Origin: Rickettsiales bacterium UBA4311
GTDB lineage: Bacteria; Pseudomonadota; Alphaproteobacteria; Rickettsiales; Deianiraeaceae
Reading direction: 5' to 3'
NCBI GenBank assembly: GCA_002394665.1
Contig: DGUL01000007.1
Span: 62,001-126,000, forward strand
Length of the DNA stretch: 64,000 bases
The notes below the pieces were generated by a model. The model was not told the origin of the DNA, did no database searches, and worked only from the letters and a program-made list of their open reading frames with translations. How positions within the stretch are numbered: the stretch's first letter is position 1; each line of letters opens with the position of its first letter. The position numbers and the translations under genes are program-made. Below, in pieces: positions 9,530-17,906 of this stretch.

Positions 9530-11503
9530 CTAATTTTGCAAAACTCCCCAGTGTAAAGCTGGTTTTTTCTTTGGATTTTGTTGAACTATTCTTCCATAAT
9601 AATCGTCAAAAGCTCCTTTCTTGGCTCTATTGCTTACAACAACCACTTGTCCATCTCCGTGAATAACCAAAATAGTTTGAACAAATTTTTTTCTAACATC
9701 TAATTTACCTTTTTTTAAAGCAAAAATATTCTCACCCAGCAAACTCGTGGTAGCTAAATGGATAAAATAATTATATCGCTTATCTTCAAAGAACAAGATT
9801 TTACTACTATTTATCGCAACATTTTTTAGAGAAATATCTCCGTCATTATAAATAAATTCAATGTCAATAATGCCGAAACACTTAATTTTTTCTAAAATAG
9901 CAAAAGCGTAACTTTCTATCGCTTTTTCACAGCTGTAATCGCAACCAACTATTGGACTAAAAAAACAATGCAAATTATTACTTGAAACAAATTCCTCACC
10001 TACGACCTTATGAAAAATTGCGTTATTATAACGATCTTTGAAGCATAAGAAATGTAAAATTTTTTGTTCTTGATCTAAACGTTCTCCTTGAAACGTAAGA
10101 TTGCATTCATTTGACAAGTCAATAAGAGCTTCGTTGTGAAGAAATTTAAAATCTCTATTTAATCCTAAAAAACGTATCGATTTCACTCTACATAACTTAT
10201 TAAAACAATTCTCATTTTCACGAATAGGATTTAAAAAAACATCACTAATAGAATAACTTTTAATTACCACTTTTAGCTCCTCTTCTAACGAACCATTGTC
10301 TGCAATAGTAATAATATCGCATTCCGGCAATAAACCAACTAAACAAGAAAATTGGTCTGAAATATAAACAAGTCTGCAATTTTTGACCTTATTGAGCTCT
10401 TGGCAAATCCTGAAAAATAAAAGTCTATCATTTATATCACTATCTTTTTCACGAAAATCTACAATTAACAAATTTTCACCAAAACCAAAAGCTTCATACT
10501 TTCTGATAAAAACAACTTCATTTTTATAGGAAAAACTTTGCAATGTTTCATTATTTTTTTTCAAAAAAAACAATAAACGCTCAACGGAACATATGGATTT
10601 CTTATTTAGAAAGCTAACAACTTTTTCAAAAAAACAATTGCTTGATTTTCTAATAAAACAAATCCCATTCTTGCCATTATCTTTTGAGTAATAAAAAGTT
10701 TCTCTATTCATTTTCGGGAAAATATAAAATCTCTCGTGAATATTTCTTATCAGATTTTTATGGTTAATTATTTTTTTCTCCAAAAAAAACAAAACCTCGT
10801 CGCAATTTCCAAATTTAATATCATTAAAAAAAATCTTACCACTCTCAACAGAAACCTTGATGCAATAAAACGTTTTTTTACATTGAATAAATTCACCAAA
10901 ATTATCAACTATTGCTCTTATTTTTAGCAATTCATCCACATCATAAAATCCAGTTTCTGAGCAAAATAAACAATTTTTGTCATCATAAAAACTTTCAAAA
11001 ATATCTAAAACAAGCTGTTGTTCAAAGTTGTCTTTTATACAAATGAAATTCAAAAAATGCTCTCTTTTATTTTTTTCAAAAAACTTTAAACTTTTTCTTT
11101 TCGTAGAAAAACCAACCTTTTTAGCAAAAGGTATTAAGTTTTTTGTATTTTGTTTATTTGTATAATAATCACTGTACACATTTTCAACTTTGTTTTTTTT
11201 AAAAAAATCATTTAAACCGCGTATAATTTCATCGCAATCACCAATCGTAGGATAAACACAATTGATTTTAAATTTTTTAACAATTTTTTTTATCTTTTTC
11301 TCTGTTATTTTCTCAACAAAAAAATGAACCCTATCAGGAAGGGCTAATTTCATAGTTTCTGTGGAAGAGAAAAAATAAATATTTACATCTTCACTAATAG
11401 CTTCAACACTCTTATAAATCTCAACAATGTTATGCTCCAAAAAAGTCCTATCCTGCAAACAAGAATAAATAAACAAAACATTTTTGCCGATTTTTTTCGT
11501 CAT
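9530..11503 (-). CDS. Degenerate carbamoyl-phosphate-synthase-large-subunit-like protein
   Basis: This 657-residue ORF is intact but unlike any normal enzyme I recognise. Two similar half-modules are visible. Residues 8-135 have the layout of the CarB pre-ATP-grasp domain: a Rossmann-like start (NVLFIYS), then ALPDRVHFFVEKITEKKIKK and INCVYPTIGDCDE, where CarB has xxADxxYxEPI, a helix and PDAVLPTMGGQT. Residues 343-470 repeat this (ENLLIVDF; LLPECDIITI; SDVFLNP; FLGLNRDFKFLHNE). Residues 540-595 resemble the end of a CarB ATP-grasp domain, but where CarB has the metal-binding E-x-N-P-R this has VAINSS: the Glu is lost. CarB is ~1070 aa, so large parts are missing. I infer a non-catalytic relative. 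No carA or other pyr gene is nearby. Confidence 0.5.
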   Translation of the reverse strand: MTKKIGKNVLFIYSCLQDRTFLEHNIVEIYKSVEAISEDVNIYFFSSTETMKLALPDRVHFFVEKITEKKIKKIVKKFKINCVYPTIGDCDEIIRGLNDFFKKNKVENVYSDYYTNKQNTKNLIPFAKKVGFSTKRKSLKFFEKNKREHFLNFICIKDNFEQQLVLDIFESFYDDKNCLFCSETGFYDVDELLKIRAIVDNFGEFIQCKKTFYCIKVSVESGKIFFNDIKFGNCDEVLFFLEKKIINHKNLIRNIHERFYIFPKMNRETFYYSKDNGKNGICFIRKSSNCFFEKVVSFLNKKSICSVERLLFFLKKNNETLQSFSYKNEVVFIRKYEAFGFGENLLIVDFREKDSDINDRLLFFRICQELNKVKNCRLVYISDQFSCLVGLLPECDIITIADNGSLEEELKVVIKSYSISDVFLNPIRENENCFNKLCRVKSIRFLGLNRDFKFLHNEALIDLSNECNLTFQGERLDQEQKILHFLCFKDRYNNAIFHKVVGEEFVSSNNLHCFFSPIVGCDYSCEKAIESYAFAILEKIKCFGIIDIEFIYNDGDISLKNVAINSSKILFFEDKRYNYFIHLATTSLLGENIFALKKGKLDVRKKFVQTILVIHGDGQVVVVSNRAKKGAFDDYYGRIVQQNPKKKPALHWGVLQN

Positions 11504-11587
11504 TCAATAAAAACAACAAAATATAATATAAAAAACAAGTATGAATAAAACATTGAATACGGCTTAAAAAATGCTGTTCAATAAAAA

Positions 11588-13402
11588 CTAAACCTTCACT
11601 ACACCGCTGTTCATCACTTCAAAAAAATCTTTATTGTCTTTTGTTTTTTTTAACTTCTCCAACAAAAATTCCAATGCTTCAGCTGTATTATTTGCTCCGT
11701 TGCCAGCCATATTTATTAAAATCCTTCGTAAAATCCAAGTCTTTTGCAACTCCTCCTTTTCAACCATTTCCTCTTCTCGTCTTGTGCCTGATTTTAAAAT
11801 ATCAATCGCAGGGAAAAGCCTCTTTTCAGCAATCTTTCTATCTAAAACTATTTCAGAATTTCCCGTTCCTTTGAACTCTTCAAAAATAACTTCATCCATT
11901 TTCGATCCAGTTTCTACAAGTGCAGTTGCTATAATTGTGAGCGAACCTCCGTTTTCAATATTTCTCGCAGCACCAAAAAATCTTTTTGGTTTTTGCAATG
12001 CATTTGAATCAACACCGCCGGTCAAAACCTTTCCAGACGATGGAGCAATTGCATTATAGGCCCTTGCTAATCGTGTTATGCTATCAAGTAAAATTATAAC
12101 ATCCTTGCCATCTTCAACCATCCTTCTGGCTTTCTCAATAACAATCTCAGCAAGTTCAACGTGTCTTTTTGCAGGCTCGTCAAACGTAGAACTAACAACC
12201 TCGCCCTTTACGGAACGAACCATATCAGTCACCTCCTCTGGCCTCTCGTCAATCAATAAAACAATCAACTCAACTTCCGGATGATTTTCATTTATAGCGT
12301 GAGCTATTGCTTGCATCAAGAAAGTTTTACCTGCTCGTGGAGGAGCTACAATCAAGGCTCTTTGACCTTTGCCAATTGGACACATTAAATCAATAACTCT
12401 TGTAGATACGGCTTCTTTTGGGTTGCTTAATTTATCAAATTTTAACTTTTCTGTCGGATAAAGCGGGATTAAGTTGTCAAAATTGACTTTGTTTTTCATT
12501 TCATCAACCTTTTTGCCGTTAATTGTCTCAATTCTAACGACAGAAAAATATCTTTCCTGTTTTCTTGGTTCTTTTATGTAAGCCCCTACGACATCACCTT
12601 GACGAAGACCGAGTTTTCTTATTTGATTTTGAGAAATATAAGCATCATATGAAGAAGGACGATAATTATTACTACTGTCCCTCAGAAAACCAAAACCACC
12701 TTCATTTATAACTTCCAAACATCCATCAACATAAAGTCCCTCGCCTTTGATCGCTGATTGCTTTAAAATTGCAGAAATTATGTCTTGTTTTAGCATTCTA
12801 TTAAGGTTCTGAACCTCATATTTTTCAGCAATTTCAATCAGCTCATCCAAATTTTTGTCTCTCAAATCTTTTACATAAGTGACCTGCTCTGTATTTATAA
12901 CATATTCCTGTTGCAGTTGTCTGTCTTGCATCATTCTATTTCTTCTCTGAAAAAAATTATTTCTCTCATCTTCATTTTTGGCATTTACTTCGTCACTGGT
13001 GATGTTCGCGACATTAGCATTGGCTGTATTTGCAATATTCTGTAAATTATTATTTTCAAAACCAGAGGCACCATTTTCTCCGTTCTTCAACTCGCCTCCT
13101 TCGTTTAAATTATTAGAACTATTTGCGTTATTGGAATTAAGATTTAAATTACGAAGTCCAAGGTCAAAGCTACCTATTTTACCACTTTCTTTTTCGTTGT
13201 CGTTTGTAACTGTTCCATTATTTAAACCCAAATTCAAATTACTCTTTTCCATTGAACTAAAACCTATTTTTTTTCTTTCACTGCTCTCAACAGCAACATC
13301 GTCATTCTTAACACTTTTTAATGCCTTTTTTCGTGTAGAAGTTTTACTTTTCCTATCCTCTTCAACAGAAGAGGTATTTAACAATTCATTGTCATCAACC
13401 AT
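11588..13402 (-). CDS. rho: Transcription termination factor Rho with Asn-rich N-terminal extension
   Basis: Rho is the hexameric RNA helicase that ends transcription. From residue ~175 the protein is a normal Rho: helical N-domain (LRDKNLDELIEIAEKY), cold-shock-like RNA-binding domain (GEGLYVDGCLEVINEGGFGF, 220-239), Walker A PPRAGKT (354-360), Walker B IILLDSITRLARA, and the R-loop/arginine finger region to the C-terminus. The first ~170 residues are extra compared with the 419-residue E. coli protein; residues 53-150 contain 29 Asn in 98 positions with Gly, Ser and Leu-Asn-Leu repeats. Such low-complexity inserts in Rho are known in other phyla, where some form prion-like assemblies. Only the ATG at 13402 gives this extension in frame; internal starts cannot be excluded. 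Confidence 0.95.
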   Translation of the reverse strand: MVDDNELLNTSSVEEDRKSKTSTRKKALKSVKNDDVAVESSERKKIGFSSMEKSNLNLGLNNGTVTNDNEKESGKIGSFDLGLRNLNLNSNNANSSNNLNEGGELKNGENGASGFENNNLQNIANTANANVANITSDEVNAKNEDERNNFFQRRNRMMQDRQLQQEYVINTEQVTYVKDLRDKNLDELIEIAEKYEVQNLNRMLKQDIISAILKQSAIKGEGLYVDGCLEVINEGGFGFLRDSSNNYRPSSYDAYISQNQIRKLGLRQGDVVGAYIKEPRKQERYFSVVRIETINGKKVDEMKNKVNFDNLIPLYPTEKLKFDKLSNPKEAVSTRVIDLMCPIGKGQRALIVAPPRAGKTFLMQAIAHAINENHPEVELIVLLIDERPEEVTDMVRSVKGEVVSSTFDEPAKRHVELAEIVIEKARRMVEDGKDVIILLDSITRLARAYNAIAPSSGKVLTGGVDSNALQKPKRFFGAARNIENGGSLTIIATALVETGSKMDEVIFEEFKGTGNSEIVLDRKIAEKRLFPAIDILKSGTRREEEMVEKEELQKTWILRRILINMAGNGANNTAEALEFLLEKLKKTKDNKDFFEVMNSGVVKV

Positions 13403-13544
13403 AAAAATACAAAATTAAAGATAAAAACTTAAAAGAATTGATAATAATATACTTAAAACTCGGGAAACCAAGTCCAAAGGTGATAAAATATCACATAATT
13501 TAAAATCAAGCATTTTTTAAAGTAATCAAATAATTTGCCAAAAT

Positions 13545-14102
13545 TCAAGCATCTTTATATTTTAAAACATCACCAAGTTTTTCCTGAATACCAACCAAAA
13601 CCTTTTTATCACTTGTTAATGTTTTTAAGATATTCCAATCGTCAAGAGTTTTTACTTTTTTTATTTTTGCCGATATATTCTTCTTTAAATCTAAATCATC
13701 AAAATATTTCACACTTTCAGCAAAATCAAAAAACTTTTTTAAAGTTGAAATAGAGAGATTTAGTCCAGTATTTAACTCATTTGTTGATATTGGTGTTAAA
13801 TTATTATTTACTAAAATTTTATTATTATCAAAACTAAAAACATCGCTTAAACGATGATTTTTTTTAAATTTATCATCAACCTCAATATCACTTATTAAAG
13901 AAATTAAAAATGAATTCACTATCAATAAATCCCTTTGCTTGCGGAAAGAAATAAAATCAAAAAAGAATTTATCAAACATCTTTATAAACCTCTCCTTTTC
14001 AAAACCCAAAACACCTCCAATGTTTTTTCGAGACAACTGAAAACCATCATTAAAAACATTGGAAAAATCTATATTTTTTTTTCTTGAAAAAGAAATTGAC
14101 AT
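13545..14102 (-). CDS. Unknown 185-residue protein
   Basis: I do not recognise this protein. The frame is open to 14237, but that would overlap the divergent rnc gene and begins with an unlikely hydrophobic Phe-rich stretch; the ATG at 14102 gives a soluble, Lys/Asp/Phe-rich protein without signal or membrane span. A helical central section (ERFIKMFDKFFFDFISFRKQ) and a C-terminal Lys-rich section are the only structure visible. It is divergent from rnc with 36 bases between and followed by ~140 bases of AT-rich spacer before rho. Confidence 0.6.
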   Translation of the reverse strand: MSISFSRKKNIDFSNVFNDGFQLSRKNIGGVLGFEKERFIKMFDKFFFDFISFRKQRDLLIVNSFLISLISDIEVDDKFKKNHRLSDVFSFDNNKILVNNNLTPISTNELNTGLNLSISTLKKFFDFAESVKYFDDLDLKKNISAKIKKVKTLDDWNILKTLTSDKKVLVGIQEKLGDVLKYKDA

Positions 14103-14138
14103 CTTATACGAAACAACGAAGAATAAAAAAAAAATTAT

Positions 14139-14807
14139 ATGCAACAATCTTTTTTTGAGAATTTTGAAGATTTTTGTTATAAGTTTGGAATTGAAAAAAT
14201 ATTGACTAAAAAAAGCTTTCAAGAAGCAATGACACACTCGTCGGTAAACAAAACAAGTTGCTACGAAAGAATGGAGTTCTTAGGTGATACGATCTTAAAT
14301 TTTTGCATCTCTCAAATGATTTTTGAAACTTTTCAAAACAAACGAGAGGGAGAAATGAGTAAAATTAAATCATTCGCGATATCAAGAAAAGTTTGCAGAG
14401 AAGTTGCTAAATCAATAAAGCTTGATGAAAAAGTTATCATATCACGACGACAGCCAATTGATAAAAATGTAATACTTGCTGATTGTGTAGAATCTTTGAT
14501 TTGTTGCATTTATATTGAATGTGGACTTGCAAAAGTTTATGAAATAATTGACGCACTTTTTTCAAAATATCTTGTTTCAAATCAAATAAACGACCCAAAA
14601 ATGCAACTCCAAGAATATACACAAAAACATTATAAATGTCTTCCGCAATATGATTTAATTGATAAAAAAGGGACAGAGCACAAACCTATTTTCATAGTGA
14701 GTTGTTCTTTTAATAAGTTTTATACAGAAGCAGAGGGCAACACAAAGAAAAATGCCGAGAGAAATTGTGCGATTAAAATATTAAATCAAATAAATAAAAT
14801 TAAATAA
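14139..14807 (+). CDS. rnc: Ribonuclease III
   Basis: RNase III cleaves double-stranded RNA in rRNA and mRNA processing. The signature ERMEFLGDTIL (residues 43-53, family NERLEFLGDAVL) and the second catalytic block LADCVESLI (113-121, family LADxxEAxxGA) supply the acidic residues E46, D50, D115 and E118. A double-stranded RNA-binding domain follows at about 150-220 (PKMQLQEYTQK at its start, ERNCAIKIL at its end). Length 222 is normal. Start ATG at 14139. Confidence 0.95.
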   Translation: MQQSFFENFEDFCYKFGIEKILTKKSFQEAMTHSSVNKTSCYERMEFLGDTILNFCISQMIFETFQNKREGEMSKIKSFAISRKVCREVAKSIKLDEKVIISRRQPIDKNVILADCVESLICCIYIECGLAKVYEIIDALFSKYLVSNQINDPKMQLQEYTQKHYKCLPQYDLIDKKGTEHKPIFIVSCSFNKFYTEAEGNTKKNAERNCAIKILNQINKIK

Positions 14808-14852
14808 ACAAACCATCAAGGTTTAAAACAAATAGCAATGAAATTCAGCACA

Positions 14853-15593
14853 CTACCATTGAATACTTACGCTCGCACCAACATCGCCGGATGCTCCAAC
14901 CTGCACTTGTGTTTTGCCAACTTTATAAGGATGAGTAAAAAAATAAGATATCAATGCAGAAAGTCCGGCACCAGCAACAACATCAGTAATATAATGAGCA
15001 CTTACTGCAATTCTCGTATATCCCGTCCAAACGGCAGCTAATAAAGCAGGAGTGGCTTTCAACCACCCATATCTCCAAGCAATGAAAAACGCCGGTGCAT
15101 AAGCATTTGTTGTGTGTCCTGATGGAAAACTCCTTCCCGATCTTCCACCGAACCAGTGATGGCTTTTTCCTTCCATTAACATATCCCGCGGACGTGGACG
15201 TTGAAAAGTTGCATTCAATATTGCATAAGCACCCATAGACACACCATAGCTTAAAACAAGTTGTGCGAAGCCATTGTTTTTATATCTTTCATAACTAAAA
15301 AAATCTTCCTTAAAATGATCTTTAAATCTTACTTTATGAATATTGAAATCTTTGTGATAAGCAACCATTCCAACTGCCATAATTAACGGCACCCATTCCA
15401 TAAAATCGCCGGATCTTTTTATCGCCTTTCCCCTTGAAGAATCTGCATCAACTTTCATCCATTTTGGACTATCAAAATCATCCCAATCACTCCAAGCTTG
15501 CGATTTCTTTTGAAAAAAGAAAGTAGACAAAAACAAACAAATAAAAAGAATAGTCTTTAAAAAATTATTCAAAAAAATAAAAAAGACCGACAT
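14853..15593 (-). CDS. PAP2-family membrane phosphatase
   Basis: The protein has an N-terminal membrane span or signal (about 5-25) and the three-part PAP2 acid phosphatase signature: QRPRPRD, then the central block RSFPSGHTTNAYA with the catalytic PSGH, then TRIAVSAHYITDVVAGA with the catalytic His. PAP2 enzymes dephosphorylate lipids such as undecaprenyl pyrophosphate, phosphatidylglycerophosphate or lipid A; the substrate cannot be read from the sequence. The periplasmic orientation would suit an envelope role, and an EptA-like lipid A transferase is encoded at 48713. Confidence 0.88.
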   Translation of the reverse strand: MSVFFIFLNNFLKTILFICLFLSTFFFQKKSQAWSDWDDFDSPKWMKVDADSSRGKAIKRSGDFMEWVPLIMAVGMVAYHKDFNIHKVRFKDHFKEDFFSYERYKNNGFAQLVLSYGVSMGAYAILNATFQRPRPRDMLMEGKSHHWFGGRSGRSFPSGHTTNAYAPAFFIAWRYGWLKATPALLAAVWTGYTRIAVSAHYITDVVAGAGLSALISYFFTHPYKVGKTQVQVGASGDVGASVSIQW

Positions 15594-15617
15594 ACCTCTC
15601 TCAAAACAAAACTTTTA

Positions 15618-16604
15618 CTATATTAAAATATCGGTTTCCAATTCTTCCAATGACGTCATTGGACAACTTTTTGCTCTGTTAAAAATATCATTTACTTCAT
15701 CAGCTTTCTGTTCATCAATTTCTTCAATTTCTTTTTCAGTAAAAACACCTTTTTCAACCAACTTACTCGCAAAACTTTTTATTGCATCTCTTTCTTTCCA
15801 GCTATTTACCTCCTCTTTTGTTCTGTAAGTTGCAGGATCGCTCATTGAATGCCCGCGATAACGATAGGTATTGACCTGCAAAATATAAGGTTTCTGCTCT
15901 TTTCTAACTTTTTCCATCAATTCTTTTGACTTTTCATAAACAGCAAAAAAGTCCATTCCATCAACCTCCTCGCCGTGTATTCCCATAGGTTCACCTCTTT
16001 TATAAAGCTTGTCTTTATTACAAGAATGTCTTTCAACAGCCGTTCCCATTGCATATTTATTGTTTTCAATCACATACAAAACAGGGAGACCCCAAAGGCT
16101 TGCCATATTCCAACTTTCGTAAACTTGCCCTTGATTTACAGCTCCGTCACCCATAAAAACTATTGAAATATTGTCTGTTCCTTTGTATTTTTCAGCAAAA
16201 GCAATTCCCGTTCCAAGTGGAACTTGTGCACCAACAATTCCGTGTCCACCCCAAAAATTTCCTTCTGGTGAAAAAATATGCATACTTCCACCCTTACCTT
16301 TTGACAAACCATCTTGACGACCAAAAAGCTCGCACATTACACCATAAGGGTTTTTACTAAACAAAACTGCCTGCGTATGACAACGATATGAAGTTATTGT
16401 GTTATCGCCTTCCTTCATATTTGCTTTTATCCCGCACAAAACTGCTTCCTGTCCTGTGTATAAATGACAAAAACCAATTATCAAACCTTGCTGATATGCA
16501 ACGGCACACTTCTCCTCAAACTTACGGATAAAAACCATTTCATTGTAAACATCTCTCAACTTTTCACTTGATAAATCACAAAAATCACTTTTTTCCTTAA
16601 CCAT
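15618..16604 (-). CDS. pdhA: Pyruvate dehydrogenase E1 component, alpha subunit
   Basis: This is the alpha chain of the alpha2-beta2 E1 of the pyruvate dehydrogenase complex, which decarboxylates pyruvate with thiamine diphosphate. The TPP-binding motif starts at GDGAVNQG and ends at ENNKYAMGT, and the phosphorylation-loop region RYRGHSMSDPATYRTKEE is conserved. Length 328 is normal for alphaproteobacterial PdhA. The expected pdhB neighbour is not adjacent: upstream is a LysE-type exporter (3 bases away) and downstream is a PAP2 gene. Confidence 0.95.
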   Translation of the reverse strand: MVKEKSDFCDLSSEKLRDVYNEMVFIRKFEEKCAVAYQQGLIIGFCHLYTGQEAVLCGIKANMKEGDNTITSYRCHTQAVLFSKNPYGVMCELFGRQDGLSKGKGGSMHIFSPEGNFWGGHGIVGAQVPLGTGIAFAEKYKGTDNISIVFMGDGAVNQGQVYESWNMASLWGLPVLYVIENNKYAMGTAVERHSCNKDKLYKRGEPMGIHGEEVDGMDFFAVYEKSKELMEKVRKEQKPYILQVNTYRYRGHSMSDPATYRTKEEVNSWKERDAIKSFASKLVEKGVFTEKEIEEIDEQKADEVNDIFNRAKSCPMTSLEELETDILI

Positions 16605-16607
16605 AAA

Positions 16608-17225
16608 TTAACTAAATAAATTTTTCAAACCACTATACATCAACATCGTAGCAAGCACAACGATAATAATCGTAGCAACTTTATTCAAAATAGTAATTCC
16701 TTTTTCACTTATCCTCTTACGTATCAAAGATACTATGAAAACAACCAAAAAATAAAACAAAAATGTCGCAATCATACCTCCCGAAATTGCGGAAATGGCA
16801 CTAAAATTATTGTTTCCTAAAAAACTTGAAAACACAACAGAATACGTAATTATAGTCGTTGGCCCAGTGAGAGTGAGACAAAGTAAAGTTATAAAACTCT
16901 TTATACGACTTCCAGAAACAGAATTACTATCAAGGCTTGGTTTTGTGTTCCAAAATCTATAAGCTAAATAATAGAGAAACGTTCCTCCGCACAAACCAAT
17001 TACGACAACAATCTTGCTTGCAAGTATCGTTTCAAGCATAGAAATGGCCAAACTTGCAAGAATAATATAGATGCTATCAGCGACAGCAACGCCGAAACCA
17101 GCACACAACCCAACAGAAAACCCGTGAATAATGGCAGTATTTATCACGGTCATACATATCGGTCCAATGACGCACAACATCGCAAAAGTTGTTGCAAAAG
17201 CCTGAAAAAATATATCTAATGACAT
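16608..17225 (-). CDS. LysE/RhtB-family amino-acid exporter
   Basis: The 205-residue product has six predicted membrane spans and the N-terminal LysE-family pattern, in which a first helix ends in a Gly-Pro (CVIGPICMTVINTAIIHGF) followed by Gly-rich helix two (GLCAGFGVAVADSIY). LysE/RhtB proteins export amino acids or their analogues by proton exchange; the substrate is unknown. It abuts pdhA with a 3-base gap, so the two are probably one transcript. Confidence 0.85.
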   Translation of the reverse strand: MSLDIFFQAFATTFAMLCVIGPICMTVINTAIIHGFSVGLCAGFGVAVADSIYIILASLAISMLETILASKIVVVIGLCGGTFLYYLAYRFWNTKPSLDSNSVSGSRIKSFITLLCLTLTGPTTIITYSVVFSSFLGNNNFSAISAISGGMIATFLFYFLVVFIVSLIRKRISEKGITILNKVATIIIVVLATMLMYSGLKNLFS

Positions 17226-17324
17226 AAGCTTGAAGTCAAGAACTTACGCGATATAAAATTGTTGAAAAAATTATTGTCAATAAAACTTGAATTTTAAAAT
17301 GTTTTCAATTTCAATCGGGCGATT

Positions 17325-17397
17325 AGGGGTATAGCTCAGCTGGTAGAGTAGCGGTCTCCAAAACCGTCGGTCGTGGGTTCGAATCCTACTGCCCCTG
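17325..17397 (+). tRNA. trnW: tRNA-Trp (CCA)
   Basis: The full cloverleaf can be drawn: acceptor stem AGGGGTA with TGCCCCT, D-arm GCTCAGCTGGTAGAGT, anticodon stem GCGGT/ACCGT around loop CTCCAAA (anticodon CCA), and T-arm with GGTTCGAATCC. The 3' CCA is not encoded. Short inverted sequences AATTTCAA (about 17308) and TTGAAATT (about 17413) flank the gene and could pair in the precursor. Confidence 0.95.
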
Positions 17398-17520
17398 CGA
17401 GTTTCATTGAATTGAAATTTAAGATTTTAAAAAAAATTTTACAAAAATTTTAATTTAAATTGTGCTTAAAACACTTGATTTTTATTTATTGAGTAAAACT
17501 AAGGTCTTGGTTTAATTCTT

Positions 17521-17898
17521 ATGTCAAGAAAATGCTCGTTAGCAGGAACGAAAATACAAGTCGGTTATAACGTTCCAAATTCAAATCAAAGAACAAAAAG
17601 AATTTTTGCTCCAAACTTGCAGAATATAACACTAAAAAGCGAGCTTTTAAATAAGGAATTTAAACTGAAAATTACAACAAGAACATTGAGAACAATAATG
17701 AAATATGGCAATCTTGATGAATATTTGCTCCACACAAAAGCTCAAAATATGACGGAATTCGGAGCAAGATTAAAACACCAATTAAAACAAATTCCAGCAG
17801 TTCAAGAACAATTAAAGCAAGAAGCGGAAGAGAAAAAAGTTAAAAGAGTAATAAAACCTTCTGCACGTAGCTTATTAAAAAAGAAGAAAGTTGCTTAA
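17521..17898 (+). CDS. rpmB: Ribosomal protein bL28
   Basis: The N-terminal half carries the L28 signature (MSRKCSLAGTKIQVGYNVPN, then RTKRIFAPNLQ and the TTRTLRTIMKYGNLDEYL region). Typical L28 is 78-98 residues; this one is 125 because of a basic C-terminal tail rich in Gln, Glu and Lys (from about residue 85). It is a 50S subunit protein. glyS follows after eight bases. Confidence 0.93.
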   Translation: MSRKCSLAGTKIQVGYNVPNSNQRTKRIFAPNLQNITLKSELLNKEFKLKITTRTLRTIMKYGNLDEYLLHTKAQNMTEFGARLKHQLKQIPAVQEQLKQEAEEKKVKRVIKPSARSLLKKKKVA

Positions 17899-17906
17899 TA
17901 AGCATT

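Noticed and set aside
14103..14237. Longer start for the unknown gene at 13545
   Set aside because: It would overlap rnc on the opposite strand and adds a Phe-rich non-signal stretch.
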